From Miltoncostaeales bacterium (GTDB lineage: Bacteria; Actinomycetota; Thermoleophilia; Miltoncostaeales; Miltoncostaeaceae): a DNA stretch of 12,373 nt. Positions 1 through 7,511 of this stretch are shown piece by piece. How positions within the stretch are numbered: position 1 is the first letter of the stretch; each line of letters opens with the position of its first letter. A model generated the notes under the pieces. That model was not told the DNA's origin and did no database searches. It saw only the letters and a list, made by a program, of their open reading frames with translations. The translations under genes and the position numbers were made by a program. The DNA lies in NCBI GenBank assembly GCA_030829765.1, contig JAUROO010000114.1, positions 1-12,373 of the forward strand, written 5' to 3'.

Positions 1-2
1 CA

Positions 3-263
3 CCGCTTCCGGGCCGCTTCGAGGAGATCGACAAGCTGGCCGCAGACTTCGGTCGCGACCCGGGCGTGGTCTCGTGGCCCGAGAAGGACATCAAGCGCCT
101 GATGAACGATGACGACTGGGACTTCGGCCCGCGCATCAGGGAGCGCGCCGAGGCGGTCATCGCCGAGGGCGGCCTTCCGGAGTACCCGGAGGAGATGCTC
201 GACACGTTCCGCAAGCTGATGGCGGAGCACGGCATCGACACCTCCAAGCTGCTGCCGGAGTGA
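3..263 (+). CDS. C-terminal end of an unrecognised protein (5' partial)
   Basis: The frame is open from the window edge and ends at TGA 261-263, giving about 86 residues of a longer protein. An internal GTG at 66 could be read as a start, but coding-like sequence (PLPGRFEEIDKLAADFGRD) continues upstream of it in the same frame, so that start is probably not real. The visible tail is hydrophilic and mostly helical in character, with an acidic stretch (NDDDWDF) followed by an Arg/Glu-rich helix and an ending in SKLLPE. There is no membrane segment, Cys cluster or nucleotide-binding motif in the visible part. I do not recognise the family. The gene ends just before a strong hairpin at 288-321, so it is the last gene of its transcript. 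Confidence 0.65.
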   Translation, partial: PLPGRFEEIDKLAADFGRDPGVVSWPEKDIKRLMNDDDWDFGPRIRERAEAVIAEGGLPEYPEEMLDTFRKLMAEHGIDTSKLLPE

Positions 264-287
264 TCCACCCATCATCCTGATGGTCCT

Positions 288-325
288 CGCGGGCCCTGCC
301 ACGTCGGTGGCAGGGCCCGCGTTCG
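288..325 (+). terminator. Strong hairpin terminator of the first gene
   Basis: Perfect 15-bp inverted repeat: CGCGGGCCCTGCCAC (288-302), loop GTCG, then the exact complement at 307-321. It is followed by TTCGTTA, a weak T-rich run. It lies 24 bases after the stop at 263. The stem is very GC-rich, as expected for an intrinsic terminator in a high-GC genome where the T tract is often poor. Confidence 0.8.
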
Positions 326-369
326 TTAGGCGCCCTGGGCGGCGTCACGGCAGCGGCGTGACAAACGAA

Positions 370-375
370 TAGGAT
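370..375 (+). promoter_or_regulatory. -10 promoter element (TAGGAT) of the HicA-like gene
   Basis: TAGGAT matches the TAnnnT -10 pattern seen before most transcription units here. Transcription would begin near 382, giving a leader of about 34 bases that holds the ribosome binding site at 403-407. No convincing -35 box is seen. The 12 bases TAGGATCGCCCC (370-381) recur exactly at 4693-4704. Confidence 0.5.
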
Positions 376-415
376 CGCCCCCGCTGTAAACCCTGATCCA
401 CCGGAGGCCTTGCAC

Positions 416-679
416 GTGTCGCACGAACTCAGCAGCCGTCACCGCAATACCCTCGAAAAGCTCCTCGACCACCAGGGCCACGCCAACGTCGAGTGGCGTG
501 AGGTCATCTCGCTGCTGGAGCAGGTGGCGGATGTCGAGGAGGAGCACAACGGCACGTTCAAGGTGAAGCTGGGCTCCGAGGTGCTGTTCCTCCACCGCCC
601 GAAGCACAAGGACGTGGACCAGCAGATCCTGGTGGACGTGCGCCACCTGCTGGAGCAGGGCGGGGTGGGGCTGGTCTAG
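416..679 (+). CDS. Small HicA-like-fold conserved protein (possible RNA-binding)
   Basis: An 87-residue cytoplasmic protein. It resembles a family of small conserved actinobacterial proteins that begin with an RHRxTLEK helix, carry an (I/V)EWREVxSLLE helix, a VEExHNGxFxV strand pair, a (H/P)RPKxKDVD segment and a final VDVRHLLEQGG helix. This layout is like the HicA mRNA interferase / double-stranded RNA-binding fold. The assignment is from memory of the pattern, and toxin activity is not shown. Start choice: GTG at 416 lies 8 bases after GGAGG (403-407). TTG at 410 is also in frame but sits only 2 bases after the Shine-Dalgarno, so it is unlikely. No HicB-like antitoxin is adjacent. It is followed 29 bases later by tRNA-Arg, so it looks like a single-gene unit. 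Confidence 0.75.
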   Translation: MSHELSSRHRNTLEKLLDHQGHANVEWREVISLLEQVADVEEEHNGTFKVKLGSEVLFLHRPKHKDVDQQILVDVRHLLEQGGVGLV

Positions 680-692
680 TCCCTCTGCGGGC

Positions 693-698
693 TACGCT
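693..698 (+). promoter_or_regulatory. -10 element (TACGCT) of tRNA-Arg
   Basis: TACGCT lies 10 bases before the mature 5' end of the tRNA at 709, consistent with a start near 705 and a very short 5' leader for RNase P to remove. CTGGTC at 671-676 is a weak -35 candidate at 16-bp spacing. Confidence 0.5.
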
Positions 699-708
699 GC
701 GCCCCAGG

Positions 709-782
709 GCGCCCGTAGCTCAGCTGGACAGAGCATCCGACTTCTAATCGGACGGTCGCAGGTTCGAATCCTGCCGGGCGCG
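709..782 (+). tRNA. trnR: tRNA-Arg (anticodon UCU)
   Basis: Full cloverleaf. The acceptor GCGCCCG (709-715) pairs with CGGGCGC (775-781), with discriminator G782. D arm is GCTC/GAGC. The anticodon stem TCCGA/TCGGA encloses loop CTTCTAA with anticodon TCT at 743-745. The T arm GCAGG/CCTGC encloses TTCGAAT. It reads AGA/AGG, which are rare codons in a genome this GC-rich. The 3' CCA is not encoded (TGCACC follows), so it must be added by the CCA-adding enzyme. Confidence 0.97.
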
Positions 783-786
783 TGCA

Positions 787-814
787 CCGGGGGCGCCCCA
801 AAGGGCGCCCCCGG
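787..814. terminator. Perfect hairpin between tRNA-Arg and a convergent gene
   Basis: Inverted repeat CCGGGGGCGCCC (787-798), loop CAAA, GGGCGCCCCCGG (803-814). It begins 4 bases after the tRNA and lies 23 bases beyond the stop of the - strand gene ending at 838. It can therefore serve as a shared, two-sided terminator for the convergent units. No T tract follows on either strand. Confidence 0.65.
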
Positions 815-837
815 CTGTCGCGCGCGCCGGGGCGGGG

Positions 838-1287
838 TCAGCGCCGCCTGGTGGACAGGCGCACCACGAACCACTTGTCCACGTTGTCGCACTTCACCTC
901 GCGCGCGCGCTCGTTGGCGTACGAGTACACAGGACGGTTGTTCCACGTGAGCTGACGGCGTCCGTTGTCGGGCCGGCGCACGGTGCCGAACACGCCCCGG
1001 TAGCCGCGGATCCTCCGCGGTACACGGACGCCGTTGGGCACGTACACCACGGGCCACGCACGTGCGCACGATCCCGTGCACCGGATGCGCGCCTTGGTCT
1101 CCTTGTTCCAGTAGTAGAGGGCCTGGCCCTGCTTGTCGGCCAGCACCTTCCCGAACTGCGATGACGTGAAGTTGCTGATGGGAACCCGCTTGGGCACCTT
1201 CGCTGCGGGGGTGCTTGCCGTGGCCGGGGCCACTACCACTGCGGCGGCGGCCAGCGCGCCGACTGCGAGGCGTACGGGGCGTCTCAT
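838..1287 (-). CDS. Secreted protein with 'secreted repeat' (PF03640-like) domain
   Basis: 149 residues. A Sec-type signal peptide covers residues 1 to about 25: MRRPVR, then an Ala/Val-rich core, then PATAS with probable cleavage near there. There is no lipobox Cys, so it is probably released or wall-associated rather than lipid-anchored. The mature part matches the PF03640 (Lipoprotein_15) pattern: GKVLADKQGQALYYWNKET, then a CxGxCARAWP motif (C70, C74), then a second unit with FGTVRRPDNGRRQLTWNNRPVY and a final WFVV. Such domains are common in actinobacterial exported proteins, but their function is not established. A third Cys is at 133. The start is well supported: AAGGAGGA (1291-1298 on the - strand) lies just upstream of ATG 1287. 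It is divergent from birA, and its C-terminus is Arg-rich (TRRR). Confidence 0.8.
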   Translation of the reverse strand: MRRPVRLAVGALAAAAVVVAPATASTPAAKVPKRVPISNFTSSQFGKVLADKQGQALYYWNKETKARIRCTGSCARAWPVVYVPNGVRVPRRIRGYRGVFGTVRRPDNGRRQLTWNNRPVYSYANERAREVKCDNVDKWFVVRLSTRRR

Positions 1288-1326
1288 TCGTCCTCCTTGG
1301 CCGTATGACGGTGGGAGGTGCGCCGC

Positions 1327-1332
1327 ACGCTA
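1327..1332 (-). promoter_or_regulatory. -10 element (TAGCGT) of the secreted protein gene
   Basis: Read on the - strand this is TAGCGT. Transcription would start near 1320 and give a leader of about 32 bases containing the strong AAGGAGGA ribosome binding site. It faces away from the birA promoter at 1393-1398. Confidence 0.4.
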
Positions 1333-1392
1333 CGCGGACCGGCGCAGCGAATGGATGGGGGGGGTGCCCGCCGAACCCCCGCGCGTCGGGGG

Positions 1393-1398
1393 TACGCT
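1393..1398 (+). promoter_or_regulatory. -10 element (TACGCT) upstream of birA
   Basis: TACGCT is identical to the tRNA-Arg -10 element. It lies 6 bases before an ATG at 1405, the spacing of a leaderless transcript. That ATG is out of frame with birA and opens a 7-codon reading frame (1405-1428) overlapping the birA start at 1421. Confidence 0.45.
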
Positions 1399-1420
1399 GG
1401 TGTCATGGCGGCGGGTGCAG

Positions 1421-2401
1421 ATGGCTGACGACGTCCAGGCGCGTCGGGAGGGCGTGCTGGCTGCGCTTGCGGCGCATCCCGGGGAGCGGGTGTCGGGTGG
1501 TGCGCTGGCCCGGGAGCTCGGATGCTCACGCGCCGCGGTGCACCGGCATGTGGAGGCGCTCCGGGCCGCGGGCATCCCCATTGCCGCCACCCGGGCCGGG
1601 TACGTGCTTGACCCGGCGGCCGACCCCGTGGTGCCCTCTGCCGTGATGCCGCTGCTCGGGCCTCCGCTTGCCGGCCCGGTCACCTGGACAGCGGAGATCG
1701 GGTCCACCAACGACGAGGCATCCCGACTCGCGCGCGCCGGTGCGCCCGAGGGCACCGTGATCGGCTCCGATCACCAGACCGCGGGGCGCGGGCGCCGCGG
1801 GCGTTCGTGGGTGGATGCGCCCGGCGAGGCGCTGATGTACACCGTCATCCTCCGGCCGAGGGTGAGCCCCGTGCACGCCGGCATGCTGCCCATCGTCATC
1901 GCCATCGGGCTGGCCGACGCCCTGGAGGCCTGCGGGGTGCGCGAGGTGGAGGTGGCCTGGCCCAATGACGTGCTGGCCGGCGGCATGAAGGTGGCAGGGA
2001 TCCTGTGCGAGATGTCCGCCGACCAGGAGCGCGTGGCGTGGGCGGTGGCGGGCATGGGGGTGAACGTGGGCCCCGTGCCCGAGGTCGAAGGCGCGCGGTG
2101 GACGCCGGGGTCGCTCGCCTCCCTGGGCGTGCGGCCGCGCCGCGGTGACCTGCTGGTGGCCGCGCTCGCGGCGATCGGGAGACGCTACGAGGCCTGGACC
2201 GATCACGGGGCCGGGGGCGTGGTGGCGGCCTTCGGGCGGCGCGATCACCTGGCGGGCCGCCCCGTGGACATCGGCACGCCATCGGGCCCGGTGCACGGCA
2301 TCGGATGCGGCATCGATGAGTTCGGACGGCTGGTGGTGGATGCAGACGGCGCCCAGGTGGCGCTGGCCTCGGGTGAGGTGACGGGGGTCGACCGGCGCTG
2401 A
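1421..2401 (+). CDS. birA: Bifunctional biotin--[acetyl-CoA-carboxylase] ligase / biotin operon repressor
   Basis: A 326-residue protein that makes biotinyl-AMP and transfers biotin to the lysine of biotin-carrier domains of carboxylases. The N-terminal winged helix (residues ~5-60: GERVSGGALARELGCSRAAVHRHVEALRAAG) suggests the repressor-type (BirA group II) protein. The catalytic core has GSTNDEA near 97, GRGRRGRSW at 122-130 (biotinyl-AMP loop), WPND at 180-183 and KVAGIL starting at the catalytic Lys190. A short SH3-like C-terminal domain follows. Length is normal for the class (E. coli about 321). In-frame GTGs at 1400 and 1415 are possible starts, but ATG 1421 fits the homology and lies beyond the predicted transcript start. 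No good Shine-Dalgarno is seen before it. No biotin synthesis gene or carboxylase is in the window. Confidence 0.93.
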   Translation: MADDVQARREGVLAALAAHPGERVSGGALARELGCSRAAVHRHVEALRAAGIPIAATRAGYVLDPAADPVVPSAVMPLLGPPLAGPVTWTAEIGSTNDEASRLARAGAPEGTVIGSDHQTAGRGRRGRSWVDAPGEALMYTVILRPRVSPVHAGMLPIVIAIGLADALEACGVREVEVAWPNDVLAGGMKVAGILCEMSADQERVAWAVAGMGVNVGPVPEVEGARWTPGSLASLGVRPRRGDLLVAALAAIGRRYEAWTDHGAGGVVAAFGRRDHLAGRPVDIGTPSGPVHGIGCGIDEFGRLVVDADGAQVALASGEVTGVDRR

Positions 2402-2453
2402 GGGGATTGCTGCGGCCGACGCGCTTTGCCGACCCTTGTCCCGTTGGTTGCTG

Positions 2454-2463
2454 ATGCCGGCAT
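2454..2463. repeat. Short palindrome over the -35 region of the ABC permease promoter
   Basis: ATGCCGGCAT is a perfect 10-base palindrome, flanked by GC (2450-2451) and GC (2466-2467) in dyad. It lies 9 bases before the -10 element at 2473, overlapping the spacer and -35 zone. It could be an operator half-site pair, but a short palindrome in GC-rich DNA can arise by chance. Confidence 0.25.
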
Positions 2464-2472
2464 GCGCTGACG

Positions 2473-2478
2473 TAGCCT
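2473..2478 (+). promoter_or_regulatory. -10 element (TAGCCT) of the ABC exporter operon
   Basis: TAGCCT fits the local TAnnnT pattern. TTGCTG at 2448-2453 is a possible -35 at a long 19-bp spacing. The predicted start, near 2485, leaves a leader of about 39 bases containing GGGAGA (2511-2516). Confidence 0.45.
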
Positions 2479-2523
2479 GACCCCCTGTCGCCATTCCGCG
2501 CTGCCCGACCGGGAGATTCCCCG

Positions 2524-3963
2524 CTGTTCTTCATCCGATACGCACTCGCCGAGATCCGCCGCCGCCCGGGCCGGACGGTCCTGACTGCCCTCGGGCTGGC
2601 GGTGGGCGTGGCGCTCGTCGTGGTGGTCAACGCGGTCTCCAGCGGCATCGACCGTGCGCAGCAGGAAGTGCTCCAGCCGCTCACCGGCGTGGGGACCGAC
2701 ATGACGGTGGCACGTCCGCTCAACACCTCCGGCGAGGGCGCGGACCCGTTCACGGGGCTGTCCGCGGAGGAGCGCGAGAGGCTGCGGGAGGAGGCCCGGC
2801 GCGGGCTGGGGCTCGACCTCCGGTCGTTCGCGCCCGGGCAGCGGATCGACACGGAGGGCTTCGTCGCCGCCAGCCAGTTGAGCTTCCCGCAGTCCCGGGT
2901 GGCGTCGATCGCACGCGAGCCGGGAGTCGAGACCACGGCCGGGTCCCTCACCCTCGACGCGGTGCGCGTGGAGGGGACGGTGCCGGAATCAGGCATCGCC
3001 GGCGCACGCGGACCGGGCGGAGCCATCCAGTTCGATCGCCGCAGCGTGACCGGGGTGGATGTGACCACACCCGATCTCGGTGAGCTGACCGAAGGTCAGG
3101 TGACGTCGGGCCGCTTCTTCGACCCGGCACGGCCCCGGGCGCGGGACGCGGTCCTCTCCACTGCTTACGCCAACGCCAACAACCTCCGCGCGGGGGCCAC
3201 GGTGACCCTCGGCGGCACCGACTTCACGGTCATCGGCATCTCCGCCGCGCCGCTCGGCGGCACCCCGTCCGACGCGTACGTGCCGCTGCAGGCGCTGCAG
3301 CAGGTGGCGGACTACCCCGACAAGGTGACCAAGGTGCTGGTGCGGGTGACCTCCGTGGACGAGGTCGATCCTGTCGCCGCGCGCATCGAGGAGGGGTTCC
3401 CGGGCTCGGAGGTCACCACCGCGTCGGATCTCGCGGCCACCGTGGGCGGCTCGCTCGACGATGCCCAGGCCATCTCGAAGACCCTCGGCACCATCCTGAT
3501 CATCGTCGGGCTGGTCGCCGCCGTGCTGATCGCCACCCTCCTCACCCTGTCCTCGGTCAGCAAGCGAACGCGCGAGCTCGGGACGCTGAAGTCCGTCGGC
3601 TGGTCGCCGGGCCAGTTGGTGCGGCAGGTATCCGGTGAGGCCACGGTGCAGGGCGCGATCGGCGGCATCGTCGGCGCGCTGGCGGGCGCGGCCATCGCCT
3701 TCGCCCTGAACGCCGCCGACTGGACGCTGGAGGCCACAGTGCAGTCGCAGGCCGCCACCGCGCCGGGCCGTGGCGGCGGGCCGTTCGGGCTCGGTGCGCC
3801 CACGGAGGTATCCGAGGCGATCGCCATCTCCACGGACCCCAGCATCGCGGTCGCGGTTCTGGCGGTGGTGCTGGCCGTCGTGGGGGGCCTGGTCGCCGGC
3901 ACAATCGGTGGCCTGAGGGCGGCCCGCCTCCGGCCCGCGGCGGCGCTTCGGAGCTCGGACTGA
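2524..3963 (+). CDS. ABC transporter permease, MacB/FtsX-like
   Basis: A 479-residue inner-membrane permease if it starts at CTG 2524. The N-terminus FFIRYALAEIRRRPGRT precedes TM1 (residues ~19-39), the usual start of MacB/LolC-type permeases. A large extracytoplasmic MacB_PCD-like domain follows (~40-315). Then come TM2 (~320-344), the coupling region KRTRELGTLKSVGWSPGQLVRQ typical of FtsX domains, TM3 (~377-397) and TM4 (~441-463). There is no ATG, GTG or TTG in frame between the upstream stop (2473) and GTG 2602, and starting at 2602 would cut into TM1. CTG 2524 lies 8 bases after GGGAG (2511-2515). The stop overlaps the start of the ATPase gene (TGATG). Substrate is unknown; the family exports lipids, lipoproteins, peptides or drugs. 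No MacA-like partner is present. Confidence 0.88.
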   Translation: MFFIRYALAEIRRRPGRTVLTALGLAVGVALVVVVNAVSSGIDRAQQEVLQPLTGVGTDMTVARPLNTSGEGADPFTGLSAEERERLREEARRGLGLDLRSFAPGQRIDTEGFVAASQLSFPQSRVASIAREPGVETTAGSLTLDAVRVEGTVPESGIAGARGPGGAIQFDRRSVTGVDVTTPDLGELTEGQVTSGRFFDPARPRARDAVLSTAYANANNLRAGATVTLGGTDFTVIGISAAPLGGTPSDAYVPLQALQQVADYPDKVTKVLVRVTSVDEVDPVAARIEEGFPGSEVTTASDLAATVGGSLDDAQAISKTLGTILIIVGLVAAVLIATLLTLSSVSKRTRELGTLKSVGWSPGQLVRQVSGEATVQGAIGGIVGALAGAAIAFALNAADWTLEATVQSQAATAPGRGGGPFGLGAPTEVSEAIAISTDPSIAVAVLAVVLAVVGGLVAGTIGGLRAARLRPAAALRSSD

Positions 3964-4691
3964 TGGCGCCCGGCGTACAGGGCCCCGTGGTGATCGACGT
4001 CGCCGCGGTGACGAAGTCGTATGGAAGCGGCCGGGGCCGCGTGGATGCGCTGCGTGGCGTGGATCTCACGGTCCACGAGGGCGAGATCGTGGCCATCGTG
4101 GGCCAGAGCGGATCGGGCAAGACCACGCTGCTGCAGATGCTCGGCGCCGTGGACGTGCCCACCTCCGGCACCGTCGAGGTGTCCGGGCACGACCTGGCCT
4201 CGATGCGTGAGCGTGACCTCACGGGGTTCCGCCGGTCCGTCGTGGGCTTCGTGTTCCAGCAGTTCAACCTGATCCCCACCCTCACCGCGTTCCAGAACGT
4301 CGAGGCGGCGGCGGTGAACCTGCCGGGCGGCGGCGAGCCCGCGGACCGGATCGGTGACCTGCTCACGCAGGTCGGCCTGGGTGACCGCATGGACCATCGC
4401 CCGGCGGAGCTCTCCGGCGGGGAGCAGCAGCGGGTGGCCATTGCCCGGGCTCTCGTGAACGACCCCCGCATCATCCTCGCCGACGAGCCAACGGGGAACC
4501 TGGACACCGAGACCGGGCATGAGGTGCTGGAGCTCCTCACCGGGGTGGCGGCATCGGGCCAGCGAACGCTCGTGCTCATCACCCACGACGACCGTGTCGC
4601 AGCGGCGGCCGAGAGGGTCGTCACCATCCGCGACGGGCTGATCGTGGACGACGGGGACACGAGCGGCGCTCCGGGCGGCCTCCGCGGCTGA
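3963..4691 (+). CDS. ABC transporter ATP-binding protein, MacB/LolD family
   Basis: A 242-residue cytoplasmic ATPase that powers the adjacent permease. All motifs are intact: Walker A GQSGSGKTT at 47-55, Q-loop at Q99-Q100 (FVFQQFNLIP), signature LSGGEQQR at 150-157, Walker B IILADEPT at 170-177, D-loop GNLD at 178-181, H-loop His208 (LITHDD). The FQQFNLIP and DEPTGNLD sequences are typical of the MacB/LolD/FtsE branch. Its ATG overlaps the permease stop by one base (TGATG), so the two are translationally coupled and likely form a homodimeric ATPase with two permease copies. A separate promoter-like element for the next gene lies in the 13-base gap after its stop. Confidence 0.95.
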   Translation: MAPGVQGPVVIDVAAVTKSYGSGRGRVDALRGVDLTVHEGEIVAIVGQSGSGKTTLLQMLGAVDVPTSGTVEVSGHDLASMRERDLTGFRRSVVGFVFQQFNLIPTLTAFQNVEAAAVNLPGGGEPADRIGDLLTQVGLGDRMDHRPAELSGGEQQRVAIARALVNDPRIILADEPTGNLDTETGHEVLELLTGVAASGQRTLVLITHDDRVAAAAERVVTIRDGLIVDDGDTSGAPGGLRG

Positions 4692-4692
4692 T

Positions 4693-4698
4693 TAGGAT
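4693..4698 (+). promoter_or_regulatory. -10 element (TAGGAT) for a leaderless dehydrogenase transcript
   Basis: TAGGAT ends 6 bases before the GTG start at 4705, so RNA synthesis would begin at or next to the start codon. There is no Shine-Dalgarno in the gap. Both facts point to a leaderless mRNA. TAGGATCGCCCC repeats the element at 370-381 exactly. Confidence 0.55.
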
Positions 4699-4704
4699 CG
4701 CCCC

Positions 4705-5709
4705 GTGCGCGCGGCGATGTACCACGGGGCGGGACGCCTCTCCATCGAGGATGTACCCGCTCCGGAGGCCGGCCCCGGCGAGATCGTGATCCGCACCCGG
4801 GCCTGCGGCATCTGCGGCACCGACCTGATGCAGTGGTACCAGGACACCAAGGCACCCGTGGTGCTGGGGCACGAGCCGGTGGGTGACGTGGTGCAGGCGG
4901 GGGAGGGGGCCCCCTTCGCCGTGGGTGACCGGGTGTTCGTGCATCACCACGTGCCATGCCGGGAATGCGACCTGTGCCGCCGGGGGCGCGACACGCTGTG
5001 CGACACCTTCCGGCGCACGCGCATCGATCCCGGGGGGCTCGCGCAGTTCATACGCGTGCCGGCGGAGAACACGGCGCTGGACGTCCACCGGCTGCCGCAG
5101 GGCATGAGCGATGAGACCGGGACGCTCATCGAGCCCCTTGCGTGCATCATCCGGGGGCAGCGCCTGGCAGGGGTGAGCGAAGGGGCGCGGGTTGTCATCG
5201 TCGGCGCGGGTTCGATGGGCCTGCTGGAGGCCGAGGTCGCCCGGGTGCTCGGGGCGGCGCAGGTGGTGGTGGTGGAGCCCAACGCGGCTCGGCGTCCGGC
5301 CGCCGCGGCGCTCGGAGCGGCGGTGATCCCCTCATGCGATCCGGACACCGTGCGCGGGCTGCTGGGCGGCCGCCTGGCCGATCAGGTGATCGTGTGCACC
5401 CATGCGCACGCGGCGATGAATGACGCCCTGTACCTGGCGGGCCCCGCGGGAGTTGTTCAGTACTTCGCGCCCACTCCCCCCGGCGAGATGGTGCCGCTCG
5501 ACCTCGGTGCGGTGTTCTGGCGCGAGGTGGAGCTGCAATCGACCTACTCGGCGGGGCCCGCCGACATCCGGGACGCCCTCGCGATGCTGGCGGACGGGCG
5601 CGTGCGGGCCGCGGGAATCGTCACCCACCACGTGCCGTTCGTGCATGTGGAGGAGGGGTTCCGTCTGGCGCGCACGGGGGAGGCCCTGAAGGTCGTCATC
5701 GACTTCTGA
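4705..5709 (+). CDS. Zinc-dependent MDR alcohol/polyol dehydrogenase, NAD-dependent type
   Basis: A 334-residue medium-chain dehydrogenase/reductase. The GroES-like catalytic domain has C37 in CGICGTD, H56-E57 in GHEP and E143 in LIEPLAC as the expected catalytic zinc site. C85, C88, C91 and C99 form the structural zinc lobe. The Rossmann fold has GAGSMG at 167-172, and an acidic residue after the second strand (VVVVEPN, E191) favours NAD over NADP. The overall pattern is closest to the sorbitol/threonine/sugar-alcohol dehydrogenase branch, but the substrate cannot be read from sequence. The GTG start at 4705 is supported by the N-terminal strand MRAAMYHGAGRLSIEDVP and by the leaderless promoter. 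It sits 13 bases after the ABC ATPase and about 90 bases before aceB, with its own promoter, so a functional link to either is unproven. Confidence 0.9.
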   Translation: MRAAMYHGAGRLSIEDVPAPEAGPGEIVIRTRACGICGTDLMQWYQDTKAPVVLGHEPVGDVVQAGEGAPFAVGDRVFVHHHVPCRECDLCRRGRDTLCDTFRRTRIDPGGLAQFIRVPAENTALDVHRLPQGMSDETGTLIEPLACIIRGQRLAGVSEGARVVIVGAGSMGLLEAEVARVLGAAQVVVVEPNAARRPAAAALGAAVIPSCDPDTVRGLLGGRLADQVIVCTHAHAAMNDALYLAGPAGVVQYFAPTPPGEMVPLDLGAVFWREVELQSTYSAGPADIRDALAMLADGRVRAAGIVTHHVPFVHVEEGFRLARTGEALKVVIDF

Positions 5710-5738
5710 CCGCGTGGCACACGGCGGCGCGCGCCCGG

Positions 5739-5744
5739 TAGGGT
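5739..5744 (+). promoter_or_regulatory. -10 element (TAGGGT) of aceB
   Basis: TAGGGT lies 30 bases after the dehydrogenase stop. A start near 5751 would put the hairpin at 5753-5772 at the extreme 5' end of the aceB mRNA. No clear -35 box is visible. Confidence 0.45.
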
Positions 5745-5752
5745 TCCCCGTC

Positions 5753-5776
5753 CGCGCCCGCGGGCGGGCGCGCTTT
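5753..5776 (+). terminator. Hairpin plus TTT between the dehydrogenase gene and aceB
   Basis: CGCGCCCG (5753-5760), loop CGGG, CGGGCGCG (5765-5772), then CTTTCCC. Two readings are possible. It may terminate the dehydrogenase transcript, or, since it lies just after the aceB -10 element, it may be a stabilising or attenuating stem at the 5' end of the aceB leader. Sequence alone does not decide. Confidence 0.45.
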
Positions 5777-5801
5777 CCCTGAACACGGTCACGGAGGACC
5801 A

Positions 5802-7397
<1,596 letters not shown>

Positions 7398-7429
7398 GCG
7401 CCCCGACGGGGGTGGAACCCGCCGGAACC

Positions 7430-7459
7430 CGCAGTGCGGCGCCATCGCGCCGCGTTGCG
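7430..7459 (+). terminator. Hairpin after aceB
   Basis: A stem of 13 pairs, including two G-U pairs: CGCAGTGCGGCGC (7430-7442), loop CATC, GCGCCGCGTTGCG (7447-7459). It lies 33 bases after the aceB stop and before the promoter of the tRNA pair. There is no T tract. Confidence 0.55.
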
Positions 7460-7503
7460 GGACGGCGGGCGCTGATGGGGCAAGCGCAATGCCGCCCGTC
7501 CGC

Positions 7504-7509
7504 TATCCT
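7504..7509 (+). promoter_or_regulatory. -10 element (TATCCT) of the tRNA-His/tRNA-Leu unit
   Basis: TATCCT lies 30 bases before tRNA-His. No other TAnnnT element is clear between the two tRNAs or between tRNA-Leu and tig, so this promoter may drive all three. No firm -35 box is seen. Confidence 0.45.
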
Positions 7510-7511
7510 CC

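Noticed and set aside
709..782. tRNA-Arg as an integration site for a mobile element
   Set aside because: No repeat of the tRNA 3' end, integrase or phage gene is seen in the window; the following sequence is a hairpin and ordinary genes.
1526..3068. Two long - strand frames over birA and the permease
   Set aside because: Both are antisense to strongly supported genes and show composition-driven sequence only.
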